Source: an uncultured Spirochaetales bacterium
Lineage (GTDB): Bacteria > Spirochaetota > Spirochaetia > Sphaerochaetales > Sphaerochaetaceae
Assembly: GCA_944390025.1 (NCBI GenBank)
Contig: CALXOK010000002.1
Location: forward strand, 121,296 to 185,295
Direction of reading: 5' to 3'
Length of the DNA stretch: 64,000 bases
Below, in pieces: positions 25,280-33,378 of this stretch (positions within the stretch are counted from its first letter, which is position 1; each line of letters begins with the position of its first letter). Under the pieces are notes generated by a model. It was not told where the DNA came from. It worked only from the letters and a program-made list of their open reading frames with translations, and did not search any database. The translations under genes were made by a program, and so were the position numbers.

Positions 25280-25753
25280 ATGAAAGAGAAAAAGACAAAT
25301 GCGATGCGCATTCTTGACCAGAAAGGAATTGAATATTCCGTCGTGGAGTATGATGTGGATGTGGAGCATCTGGATGCCATTACAGCCAGCAGAGAAGCCG
25401 GAATTGACCCTGAATTCGTCTACAAGACAATCGTGATGACCTCTTCCAGCGGCCAGCTCTATGTCTTCGTCACACCTGCCCTTTTCTCCGTCTCACTTAA
25501 AAAGGCAAAGGAACTTACAAAAGAGAAGAATCTTGAGCTGCTCAGACAGGATCTTCTGCTCAAACACACAGGTTACATACGCGGAGGATGCTCTCCTCTT
25601 GGTATGATAAGGAAATACCCTGTCTACATAGAAGAACTTGCCCAGCTGGAAGACTATATCTATGTCTCAGCCGGGCTGAGAGGCTGTCAGATAAGAATCA
25701 GGCCTCAGGACCTTTGCACGGCATGTGAGGCATGCTTTGCCTCATTTACCTGA
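25280..25753 (+). CDS. ybaK: YbaK/EbsC-type Cys-tRNA(Pro)/Cys-tRNA(Cys) deacylase
   Basis: 157 residues from ATG 25280, matching the family start (KKTNAMRILDQKGI); GTG 25262 would add six residues with no better SD. The family's lysine and glycine motifs are seen in FVYKTIVM and GYIRGGCSPLGM. It hydrolyses mischarged Cys-tRNA in trans, protecting translation fidelity. It is divergent from the export operon and overlaps the convergent RidA gene by 8 bases. Confidence 0.9.
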   Translation: MKEKKTNAMRILDQKGIEYSVVEYDVDVEHLDAITASREAGIDPEFVYKTIVMTSSSGQLYVFVTPALFSVSLKKAKELTKEKNLELLRQDLLLKHTGYIRGGCSPLGMIRKYPVYIEELAQLEDYIYVSAGLRGCQIRIRPQDLCTACEACFASFT

Positions 25754-26132
25754 GAGCAATCACCTCGATTTCCACCCTGACATCCTTTGGAAGACGCGCG
25801 ACCTGCACGGCTGAACGGGCAGGAAGGACAGGTGCTTCACTGAAAGCCTTCTCGTAAACCGCGTTGACGGATGCGAAATCATTCATGTCCGCAAGGAATA
25901 CTGTTGCCTTCACGACCTTTGTCAGCGAGCTGCCAGCCTCTGCAAGGACTGCCCTGATGTTTGAAAAGCAGCGCTCTGCCTGCTCGGCAGCGCTCTCTCC
26001 GTCAATCAGACCAGTGGCCGGGTCGACAGGAATCTGCCCGGATGCGAAGATGAAGTCACCGAAAGTGACGGCCTGTGAATAAGGTCCGATTGCCGCTGGC
26101 GCCTTGTCTGTCTGGATTCTCACGATTTCCAT
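25746..26132 (-). CDS. ridA: RidA family reactive intermediate (enamine/imine) deaminase
   Basis: 128 residues, the standard RidA length. Motifs include AIGPYSQAV (16-24), FASGQIPVDPATG and the C-terminal ARSAVQVARLPKDVRVEIE, containing the arginine that binds carboxylate. RidA hydrolyses 2-aminoacrylate and related imines released by PLP enzymes. AAGGAG lies 7 bases before the ATG. It is the last gene of a run that includes the HAD and inositol-phosphatase genes (15 bases from the former). Confidence 0.93.
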   Translation of the reverse strand: MEIVRIQTDKAPAAIGPYSQAVTFGDFIFASGQIPVDPATGLIDGESAAEQAERCFSNIRAVLAEAGSSLTKVVKATVFLADMNDFASVNAVYEKAFSEAPVLPARSAVQVARLPKDVRVEIEVIALR

Positions 26133-26147
26133 ATTGTCACTCCTTTT

Positions 26148-26789
26148 TCATTTCAGCAGCTGAAGAAGCTCACTGCTGCTGTCTATGACTATACCATAAT
26201 CTGTTTTCACGCCCTTTTCAAAGCCGAAGCCCCAGGTCACTGCCGCAAAGGGAACACCTGCAGTCCTGGCACCATCAAGGTCATTCGTTGTGTCTCCGAC
26301 CATCAGCACCTCGTCCTTTTCCAGCCCAAGATCCCTGACGGACTGGATGATGCACTCCGCCTTTGTGATTCTTCCCTTCTCGTCCGTTCCGTGAATGCAG
26401 TCGAAAAGCTGTGTCATCTTCTTTTCCTCGAAGATCATGCGTGCAAGCGTCTCATACTTCAGAGTACACACCCCTGTCCTGATGCCTCTTGAGCGAAGAG
26501 ACTGGATTGTCTCACAGATGCCTTCATAGACATGACACAGATGCATGCCGCTCTTGAGATACTCAGCTCTGTACACGCTCACACACTTTTCAAGGAGATT
26601 CTCATCCTCAATGCCATAGACAATGCGGAAACAGTCTTTCAGTGGAGGTCCGACGAATTTGCGCATCTGGCGCTCATCATGGCATGGCTCAAGGCCAAGC
26701 ACTGATACAGTGTAGTTCGCACAGTGGAAAATACCCTCACTTGTATCAAGAAGGGTTCCGTCAAGGTCGAAAAGGACCGCTTTTATCAT
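26148..26789 (-). CDS. HAD-superfamily hydrolase, phosphoglycolate phosphatase-like
   Basis: 213 residues. FDLDGTLLDTSEG (7-19) is the nucleophile motif, VCTLKYE motif II, and VGDTTNDLDGARTAGV the acidic motif, with a C1 helical cap between. The short helix after motif I resembles PgmB/Gph-type enzymes that act on sugar phosphates or phosphoglycolate. The ATG overlaps the stop of the inositol-phosphatase-family gene upstream (ATGA), suggesting a linked phosphatase function. The substrate is not determined. Confidence 0.85.
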   Translation of the reverse strand: MIKAVLFDLDGTLLDTSEGIFHCANYTVSVLGLEPCHDERQMRKFVGPPLKDCFRIVYGIEDENLLEKCVSVYRAEYLKSGMHLCHVYEGICETIQSLRSRGIRTGVCTLKYETLARMIFEEKKMTQLFDCIHGTDEKGRITKAECIIQSVRDLGLEKDEVLMVGDTTNDLDGARTAGVPFAAVTWGFGFEKGVKTDYGIVIDSSSELLQLLK

Positions 26790-27559
26790 AATTCAACATT
26801 CTCCATCAGGCTGCTTTCATATATTCCGGAAAAAACGAGGACGTTTGTGACATCCCCTTCAGTCTTCAGCCTGTACCTGCAGCCTGCTTCCTTTGCAATC
26901 AGAAGGGCTGCCGCATAATCGTAATAATGAAGATACCACTCGTAGTACATGGATGCACGGCCAGAGGCGACATAGCAGATGCTCATGGCAGCCGAGCCGA
27001 TTGAGCGGGTGTCGCTCACCATCTCGTATATTCTTCTCTCGTTCTGCCAGAAACGCTCAAGGCTCTCATGCCTGCGGTGCGGAGGCACAACAAGCGCCAC
27101 ACTTTGTTCCAGCGGAAGAGAGGTGCACCGGATTCTTTTTCCGTTCAGGTACGCACCCTGCCCCTCAGCAGCTGAAAAAAGCTCATCGTAAACAGGATTC
27201 AGCACAGCGCCTGCGACAAGCGAACCGTCTTTCTGAAGTGCAATTGAAATACAGTGAAGCGGGAAGGAATTCATGAAATTGACAGTGCCGTCTACCGGGT
27301 CGATGACCCACACGTATCCGTCACTTCCCTCCTGTGTGCCGTACTCCTCTCCAAGAACACCATCCTGAGGGAAACGCTCTCTTATCCAGGTGCAGATGAA
27401 GGTCTCGACTTCACGGTCAGTCGTGGTGACAAAGTCGTTTGTACCCTTGACCATAGTCTGCATTTCACTGGCAGTCAGGGACTTTTTTACAATCAGGCCG
27501 GCCTGTTTAATGACATCATCCAGTGCATCCAGCCTTGACTGAAAATCTTTGATACTCAT
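26786..27559 (-). CDS. Inositol monophosphatase family protein (SuhB/CysQ-like)
   Basis: 257 residues. The metal-binding motifs of the family are present: GEEYG (70-74), IDPVDGTVNF (86-95) and a late DYAAALLIAKEAG in place of the usual WDxAAG. D48 and K38 are in expected positions. Members dephosphorylate inositol monophosphate, 3'-phosphoadenosine phosphate or related compounds, and SuhB also acts on transcription antitermination. Substrate cannot be assigned. The ATG overlaps the upstream acidic-protein gene by 4 bases, and its stop overlaps the HAD gene. Confidence 0.88.
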   Translation of the reverse strand: MSIKDFQSRLDALDDVIKQAGLIVKKSLTASEMQTMVKGTNDFVTTTDREVETFICTWIRERFPQDGVLGEEYGTQEGSDGYVWVIDPVDGTVNFMNSFPLHCISIALQKDGSLVAGAVLNPVYDELFSAAEGQGAYLNGKRIRCTSLPLEQSVALVVPPHRRHESLERFWQNERRIYEMVSDTRSIGSAAMSICYVASGRASMYYEWYLHYYDYAAALLIAKEAGCRYRLKTEGDVTNVLVFSGIYESSLMENVEL

Positions 27560-30500
27560 TTATGAAGCCCTTTTTTCAGCTCTTCTCCAATTACCTGTAC
27601 AATCTTCCAGTCAGAAGCAGAGAAGGATGCCCGGGTAAGAGACTCGCTCCAGACAAAGTCAAGATTCTCCATGCCGTCATAGACAAGCAGGATAACCGCC
27701 CAGTTTTTCCTGCCTCTTGCGTACATCTGGGCACCTGCATTGTTCCTTATTTCCATCTTGCGGAGATCATCAATACGGGAATTCCCTGTGAAGATGAAGC
27801 TCAGCTCATATGGCGAGATGACAAGCATCTTGTCTTTCTGCTCACTCAGTGCGGCACTGATGCTGCGCTTGACAACCTCTTCAAATGTTGTGAGTGTCAT
27901 GTCATCAATACCGGCAAGGAAATCATCGAAGCGCTCAATCTTCTGGTCAAGCGATGAGACAATCTTTCCGATTGAAGGAGGAAGTGTCCTGCCTTCATAC
28001 TGGGAGTATTCTGCCTCACTGCTGTAATCAGGCCGGCTCTCTTCTATGATATCACCGGCAGAAGGAGTCTTATCATCCTCATCTGGCTGGGTATCAATGG
28101 ATTTATCCTCACTGGATTCCTGTGCAGGTGCTGTTTCCTCACTGTCCGCATCATCATCTTCGTCAGCCTCTTCTTCTTCGCTTGCTTCAGTAATTTCATC
28201 AGTGCAGGCCGGATCATCAACGACATCCTCTTCAGCAAGCTCCTCATCTGCCAGCAGGTCCTCTTCCTGAAGGGCTTCCTGAACCTCCTCTTCCGGTTCG
28301 CTGTGAAGTTCTGCCTCCTCGGCCTCGGCAATACTGCTGTCTGCAGGAACGATATCGTCATCATCAAGAAGATTCTCTTCATCCTCCTGTTCAGAGGGAA
28401 GTTCTTCATCAGGAAAACTCTCTTTCCTCACGCTGCCAAGCTCTGGCTCACCTGCCTCTTCTTCCTCGCTTGCTTCAGCAATTTCATCTGCACAGGCCGG
28501 CTCATCAACGGTCTCCTCATCAGAGAAATCCTCATCTGCCAGCAGATCCTCTTCCTGAAGGGCTTCATCTTCCTGTCCGCTGTGAAGTTCATCTTTCCCA
28601 GCCTCTGCATTACTTCTGTCTGCAGAAACGATGTCGTCATCGTCAAGAAGATTCTCTTCAGCTTCCTGCTCACAAGCAATCTCCTGCTGTGCATCCTCAG
28701 GTTCAGCTGATGCTTCATCTTCTGGATTATCAGAGTTCTCAGGCTCGTTTTCCTCAGCAGGATTTTCCGGCTCCTGAGAAGCTTCCTTCATATTCTGTGA
28801 GTATTCCACAGGCTCGAAATCATCATCAAAAAGCAGGAGCTGGTCAGGGTCGTCAAACTCATCATCAAAGCCCTCTTCAGGCTCTTCTTCCACCTCATCC
28901 TCGTCGATTTCCTCAAAGAGGAAGTCATCAGTGCTCTCATCGTCAACCGTTTCTTCCTCATCATCGAGGAAGTCATCACTGTCGAGGTCCTCAAGCTCCT
29001 CTTCCACATCCTCGTTCTTCAGGCTTTCCGGAAGATCATACTGCTCAATTGTCTCAGGGCTCAGACGGGGCGGAATATACCCGTCATCCTGAGGCGTAAG
29101 CTCCTCATCATCAAAGCGGGCTTCAATCAGACGGGCCTTGTCGTCATCATCTGTCCTGTCGTACTCCAAATCATCATCAAGCAGAACTTCCTGCGGAAGG
29201 TCATCGAACGGAACAGAAGTGTCTGCAGACGGGCTTCTGTCAAGCTCATCCTCAAAAAGCACTTCATCAAAGACAGCCGGCTCAACATCATCAACGCTGA
29301 TATCATCTGTCTCGAAAAGCTTTTTCATGAAACCTTCTGTGTCGCCGGAAAGACTGACAGAGGCAAGGCACTCAAGGGAGATATGGAAAACATCTGTGGC
29401 CTTTTTCTCAAGCGGACTGCTGCTGTCTGGATCGACCACAAGCATCACATGCCCCGGCTGCGGCTTTCTTTTCATCTCATCCATTCTCTGCATGAGGCGG
29501 GATGAGAACACAGAAGGATATTTGTATGCGTTCACATAGCGCATTGAAGGAAGAAGGATTATGTCGGCCTTGAAACCGCGGAAAGTATATACATCCTCAA
29601 CATCGCTCTGATGGAAAAGGTTGAGGACAAAGTGATTGAAAAGCTTCTCAAGCTTGCTTGTGTAACCCTCACCATAACCTGTTGAGCGGAGGATTTTCCT
29701 CAATGCATGTGCGATTGTTGTATAGAAGAAGGAACCGGTGAAACAATAGAATCGATCAGCAAATCGGATGAACGGATGCAGGACGGCACTGAAAAAACCA
29801 TCACAGATGACGTCATCCAGACAGGAGGCGTCACAGCTGAAAAGCAGGCACTGCTGAGTGGACAGGAGACTGTTCATCTCAACCGCGAAAAGGTCATAGC
29901 CTGAAGCCTTCTGGTTCAGCTCCATCAGCCTATTTCTGTAACCGCCCTTCGCAATGACCTCATCAGAGGCCAGCTGCTGCGTGAGCGCGGGTTTTTCCTG
30001 TCTGAGATTGTCAACCTCAGCGCGGATTTCCGCATTCAGAGCCTTTGTCTGCTCCACAGTGTCCGCTATGCCGAAGGCGAACACCTGGGAAAGAGACTCC
30101 AGCTGGCTGACAAGGTTCCTGCTGTCTGTGTTGAAGGTTTTCTCCACAAGAGCCTCATCTTCCGCGAAAAGGGATTCGAAAAGAAGTTTCTGCTCGTCAA
30201 TCTGTCCGCGCTCAACCGTATAGCCGAAAAGCTGATGATAAAGAGCATCAAGGTACTCAGGGAGGTCTCCTTCTGAGATTTTTCCTTCACTGACAGCAAT
30301 GACAGCGGTGCTTTCCATCATTCTCACAAGGCGTCTTGACGCATCATCGACAAGGCTTGTGATTCTGTCCCAGTCCTTCTGCCTCACCTCCTGCTGGGCG
30401 GAAAAGCCTCCTTGTGCAGAATAATATCGGCTCTGATACACGGACTGGAGCAGTACCGGGGTAATCCGGGCGGAAGAGAGCGCCATCTCATCAGTCCTGT

Positions 30501-30687
30501 GGCTGTTTTCCACCTCGTAACGGTGCCATGCGGCCTTCGAGAGAATCGCAAGAGGATAATACTGGCGCATGATTGCGGCAACGGATTTCAGGTCATTGAC
30601 AAGAAAGTTCCCCGCTTCCTGGAAATTCTTTCTCGCCTTGTCAGGACGCACCGAAAGCATCGACGATACAGATGAAAAAACGCTCAC
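27556..30687 (-). CDS. Large acidic protein with internal repeats, function unknown
   Basis: 1043 residues in three parts. Residues 1 to about 460 are a folded, mixed helical domain without signal peptide, with several cysteines (280-296) and aromatic-rich helices. About 465-885 is extremely rich in Asp and Glu and likely disordered. Within it a block of about 70 residues starting ENLLDDDDIV occurs twice (678-745 and 771-842, spacing 93). Residues about 890-1043 are a second folded domain (LPPSIGKIVSSLDQKIERFDDFL, then a mixed alpha/beta end). No family was recognised. It is the first gene of a coupled run with the inositol-phosphatase, HAD and RidA genes. The repeats could vary by recombination. 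Confidence 0.85.
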   Translation of the reverse strand: MSVFSSVSSMLSVRPDKARKNFQEAGNFLVNDLKSVAAIMRQYYPLAILSKAAWHRYEVENSHRTDEMALSSARITPVLLQSVYQSRYYSAQGGFSAQQEVRQKDWDRITSLVDDASRRLVRMMESTAVIAVSEGKISEGDLPEYLDALYHQLFGYTVERGQIDEQKLLFESLFAEDEALVEKTFNTDSRNLVSQLESLSQVFAFGIADTVEQTKALNAEIRAEVDNLRQEKPALTQQLASDEVIAKGGYRNRLMELNQKASGYDLFAVEMNSLLSTQQCLLFSCDASCLDDVICDGFFSAVLHPFIRFADRFYCFTGSFFYTTIAHALRKILRSTGYGEGYTSKLEKLFNHFVLNLFHQSDVEDVYTFRGFKADIILLPSMRYVNAYKYPSVFSSRLMQRMDEMKRKPQPGHVMLVVDPDSSSPLEKKATDVFHISLECLASVSLSGDTEGFMKKLFETDDISVDDVEPAVFDEVLFEDELDRSPSADTSVPFDDLPQEVLLDDDLEYDRTDDDDKARLIEARFDDEELTPQDDGYIPPRLSPETIEQYDLPESLKNEDVEEELEDLDSDDFLDDEEETVDDESTDDFLFEEIDEDEVEEEPEEGFDDEFDDPDQLLLFDDDFEPVEYSQNMKEASQEPENPAEENEPENSDNPEDEASAEPEDAQQEIACEQEAEENLLDDDDIVSADRSNAEAGKDELHSGQEDEALQEEDLLADEDFSDEETVDEPACADEIAEASEEEEAGEPELGSVRKESFPDEELPSEQEDEENLLDDDDIVPADSSIAEAEEAELHSEPEEEVQEALQEEDLLADEELAEEDVVDDPACTDEITEASEEEEADEDDDADSEETAPAQESSEDKSIDTQPDEDDKTPSAGDIIEESRPDYSSEAEYSQYEGRTLPPSIGKIVSSLDQKIERFDDFLAGIDDMTLTTFEEVVKRSISAALSEQKDKMLVISPYELSFIFTGNSRIDDLRKMEIRNNAGAQMYARGRKNWAVILLVYDGMENLDFVWSESLTRASFSASDWKIVQVIGEELKKGLHK
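28162..28656. repeat. Imperfect tandem repeat inside the acidic protein gene
   Basis: Two copies (about 28453-28656 and 28162-28377) encode near-identical acidic blocks, including LLDDDDIV, ALQEEDLLADE and ASEEEE segments, at a 279-base period. The copies differ at both DNA and protein level, so the duplication is not recent. Confidence 0.75.
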
Positions 30688-30705
30688 TTAAGATTTCCTT
30701 CTCTG

Positions 30706-31932
30706 TTATTGATTATAGCCTGAAAAGCCCTGCTGATTGCAACACTTCCTGCGGTAGGCCTTAAGCCCCTCTTCAAGACACTTGACGGCCTTCCTCAGCT
30801 CATCCTCATTGAGGACGTACGCGATTCTTGCCTGAGTCTTTCCAAGATGCTTTGTCACATAGAAGTCCTCCGCCGGAGCAAACATCACTGTATTGCCTTC
30901 CCAGCTGAAATCACGGAGCATGAAAACAGAAAACTTCTCGGCATCGTCAATCGGGAAATCCACGACAAAGTAGAAAGCCCCCTTCGGGCGGCTCACCTTG
31001 CACCCTGGAATCTCCTGGATTCCGCTGACAAGCATGTTCCGCCTTCTCTCATACTCCTCACGCACGGCTTCAATGTATTCCTCAGGCGCCTTGAGTGCGG
31101 CGACTGCGGCAACCTGCTCGATTGCAGGGGGACACAGACGGGCCTGAGCAAGCTTCATCGCAGAGGCAAGAACCTCCTTGTTGTGAGATACGATGGCTCC
31201 GATACGGGCTCCGCACATGGAAAAGCGTTTGGAAAAGCTGTCAATGCAGATGATTCTGTCTGCATATTCCTCAAAGGTCAGGACACTTGTGAACTTCGCT
31301 CCGTCATAGCAGAACTCCCTGTAGACCTCGTCGACGATGAGGAAGATATCATACTTCTTGCAAAGTTGCAGGAGATCTGAGAGTTCCTGACGGGTGTAGA
31401 CATGGCCTGTCGGATTATTCGGAGAGCACAGCAGGATTGCCATGGTCTTCTTGCTTATTCTGGCTTCGAACTCCTCAATCGAGGGAAGCACGAAGGCATC
31501 GTCAATGCGGCTTGTGACTGGAACGAGGTTTACCATGGCAGTCGCGGCGAATGTCGACACATTCGTGTAGAATGGCTCGGGGATGATGACCTCATCATAA
31601 GGATCGCAAAGTGTCATGAAGACAAACTGCAATGCCTCGGAGCCTCCTGTGGTGATCATGATCTCATCCGGAGCAACTGTGGCATTGTACTTCTTATAGT
31701 ATTCGCACAACCCCTCCCTCAATTCAGGTTCCCCTTCTGAAAGACCGTATGCGATATATGGTTCATTGTAGCCATGCACGGCCTTGATGGCCTCTTCCGG
31801 TGTCCTGATATCGGGCTGCCCGATATTCAGATGGATGACATGAATTCCTTTTTTCTCAGCAGCGCGTGCATATGGCACAAGGCGTCTGATCGGAGAAGCC
31901 TGGAAGCTGGAGATTCTTTTTGACATCTGCAT
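30706..31932 (-). CDS. Class I/II PLP-dependent aminotransferase (aspartate aminotransferase-like)
   Basis: 408 residues. The fold-type I motifs are clear: NIGQPDI (36-42), TTGGSEALQ, SPNNPTG, DEVYREF, and the PLP lysine in SFSKRFSMCGARIG. It transfers amino groups between amino and keto acids; closeness to AspB-type enzymes suggests aspartate or aromatic substrates. AAGGAGGT lies 7 bases before ATG 31932. The gene sits 71 bases after prs and 18 bases before the acidic-protein gene. A hairpin in the prs-aminotransferase gap may end part of the prs transcripts. Confidence 0.9.
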   Translation of the reverse strand: MQMSKRISSFQASPIRRLVPYARAAEKKGIHVIHLNIGQPDIRTPEEAIKAVHGYNEPYIAYGLSEGEPELREGLCEYYKKYNATVAPDEIMITTGGSEALQFVFMTLCDPYDEVIIPEPFYTNVSTFAATAMVNLVPVTSRIDDAFVLPSIEEFEARISKKTMAILLCSPNNPTGHVYTRQELSDLLQLCKKYDIFLIVDEVYREFCYDGAKFTSVLTFEEYADRIICIDSFSKRFSMCGARIGAIVSHNKEVLASAMKLAQARLCPPAIEQVAAVAALKAPEEYIEAVREEYERRRNMLVSGIQEIPGCKVSRPKGAFYFVVDFPIDDAEKFSVFMLRDFSWEGNTVMFAPAEDFYVTKHLGKTQARIAYVLNEDELRKAVKCLEEGLKAYRRKCCNQQGFSGYNQ

Positions 31933-31954
31933 GGGACGTACCTCCTTATGAACA

Positions 31955-31983
31955 CAAAGGGGCCCTGGAAAAGCCCCTGTGGT
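31955..31983 (-). terminator. Possible weak terminator after prs
   Basis: CACAGGGGC and GCCCCTTTGTG on the minus strand form a GC-rich stem with a two-base bulge, loop TTTTCCAGG. There is no proper T-run after it, so read-through into the aminotransferase gene is likely. Confidence 0.35.
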
Positions 31984-32003
31984 ACAAGCCGAAGCGCAAA
32001 TTA

Positions 32004-33290
32004 TCAGTCTGTGAGACTGTCGCTTGCCTCAAGCTCGTCAATTTCTTTCTTGGCCTGAGTGTCATCAATGAGCTTCTGGATGAACTTGCGGTTATCAAGA
32101 AGCGGTGAAATCGAGCGGCCATGATGCAGTCTTGAGATGACACGGGCGAAAAGCTCAGTCACATCAGCCTGGATGAACCACTCCTTCTCAAGCAGATGCC
32201 TGCCCTGATAGACGGCGTTAGTTCCGATGATTCTGTAGAACACGCCTTCCCTGTAGGCGGCATCGAAGTTCTCAACAGCATTACCGTTGAAGAACGGCAG
32301 GGAGACCATACAGATGATTTTCTTTGCGCCAAGATTCATCAGCTCGCGCATTGCAATGATCATCGTGCCCCCCGTGGCAATCATGTCGTCAGCCATCAGG
32401 ACAGTCTTGCCCCTGACATCACCAAGCAGGTTGATGCTCTTGATGTTGCTGTTTTTTGCATCCTTGCTGACGATTGAGTAATCTCTTTCTTTATAAAGCA
32501 TTGCAAGCGGCCGGTGCAGGCCCTGGGCATAGAACTTGTTGCGGCTTACGGCTCCTGTGTCCGGAGAGACGACAACAAGGTCCGGGTCGGAAAGGTCAAC
32601 CACCTTGCGCAGTGCGATAAGTGTCTGGTATGAGCCATGAAGGTTCTCAAGATGGCAGGTCGAGAACGCATTCTCGATTTCCCTTGAATGGATGTCGAGA
32701 GTGATGATTCTCTCAACGCCGAGACCTTCACAGAAACGGGCGAACATCGATGCGGTAAGAGCCTCACGGCCTCCCTTCTTGTGCTGGCGGGCATAAGGGT
32801 ATGTCGGAAGGACAAGCGTGATGGATGCTGCTCCCGCAAGCTTCACGGCATCGATTGTCGTGAAGAGGAACATCAGATGATCGTTGACGGAAATCGGCTG
32901 CGGCTCGTCAAGGCCTGCAACTTTGATCGGAGCGGAATTGGAAACATCGTGGATGATGTAGACATTCAGGCCGCGAACCGGATCAATCAGTTCCGCCTTC
33001 TCCTCCCCGTTCGCAAAACGCGTGTATTTCACGTTGATTGTGAAATCCGGGCAGTAGAAAGAACTCGGAAGCTTTCCTGTAGGAATTTTCTTGCTGTCAA
33101 GGTCATCAATCAATGTGACCTGCTTGAGCAGTTCCTCCTCGCTGATTCCGTGTCTTTTTGAAAGTGCCTTGGAGACTTTGTCATAGCGGTCTATGTAAAG
33201 CCTTCTCAAGTGCTTGACAACCTTGCCTGTGAAATATTCACTGCCAGGGCCGGCAATAACCCCCAGCTTATGTGGTTTAATGATGCTCAT
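32004..33290 (-). CDS. prs: Ribose-phosphate pyrophosphokinase (PRPP synthetase), long form
   Basis: 428 residues, about 110 more than standard PrsA. The N-terminal subdomain is lengthened (an insert near 20-70 with KALSKRHGISEEELLKQ). Core motifs remain: the flexible-loop region YPYARQHKKGGREALTAS, ITLDIHSREIENAF, and the PRPP loop VLMADDMIATGGT near 297-309. It makes PRPP from ribose 5-phosphate and ATP, feeding pyrE, purine, NAD, His and Trp synthesis. The substitution of usual HAD/HAQ residues by HSRE marks a divergent branch; its allosteric control may differ. No SD; TATAAT lies 10 bases before the ATG with TTGAAC 15 bases further. Confidence 0.9.
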   Translation of the reverse strand: MSIIKPHKLGVIAGPGSEYFTGKVVKHLRRLYIDRYDKVSKALSKRHGISEEELLKQVTLIDDLDSKKIPTGKLPSSFYCPDFTINVKYTRFANGEEKAELIDPVRGLNVYIIHDVSNSAPIKVAGLDEPQPISVNDHLMFLFTTIDAVKLAGAASITLVLPTYPYARQHKKGGREALTASMFARFCEGLGVERIITLDIHSREIENAFSTCHLENLHGSYQTLIALRKVVDLSDPDLVVVSPDTGAVSRNKFYAQGLHRPLAMLYKERDYSIVSKDAKNSNIKSINLLGDVRGKTVLMADDMIATGGTMIIAMRELMNLGAKKIICMVSLPFFNGNAVENFDAAYREGVFYRIIGTNAVYQGRHLLEKEWFIQADVTELFARVISRLHHGRSISPLLDNRKFIQKLIDDTQAKKEIDELEASDSLTD

Positions 33291-33300
33291 AGATAAGGAT

Positions 33301-33327
33301 ATTATATGCCGGCTTGCTTTTGTTCAA
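33301..33327 (-). promoter_or_regulatory. Promoter of prs
   Basis: TTGAAC (33327-33322), a 15-base spacer and a perfect TATAAT (33306-33301) on the minus strand, 10 bases before the ATG. The transcript would have only about 3 untranslated bases. Confidence 0.6.
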
Positions 33328-33378
33328 TGCCCGGGAAGGTTTGTCGGTCATTCTCTGTCAGAGAAATCCTGTTCCTTC

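Noticed and set aside
28046..29539. Serine- and proline-rich plus-strand frames opposite the acidic protein
   Set aside because: They are the expected reverse reading of GAx/GAy-rich codons and have no SD or family features.
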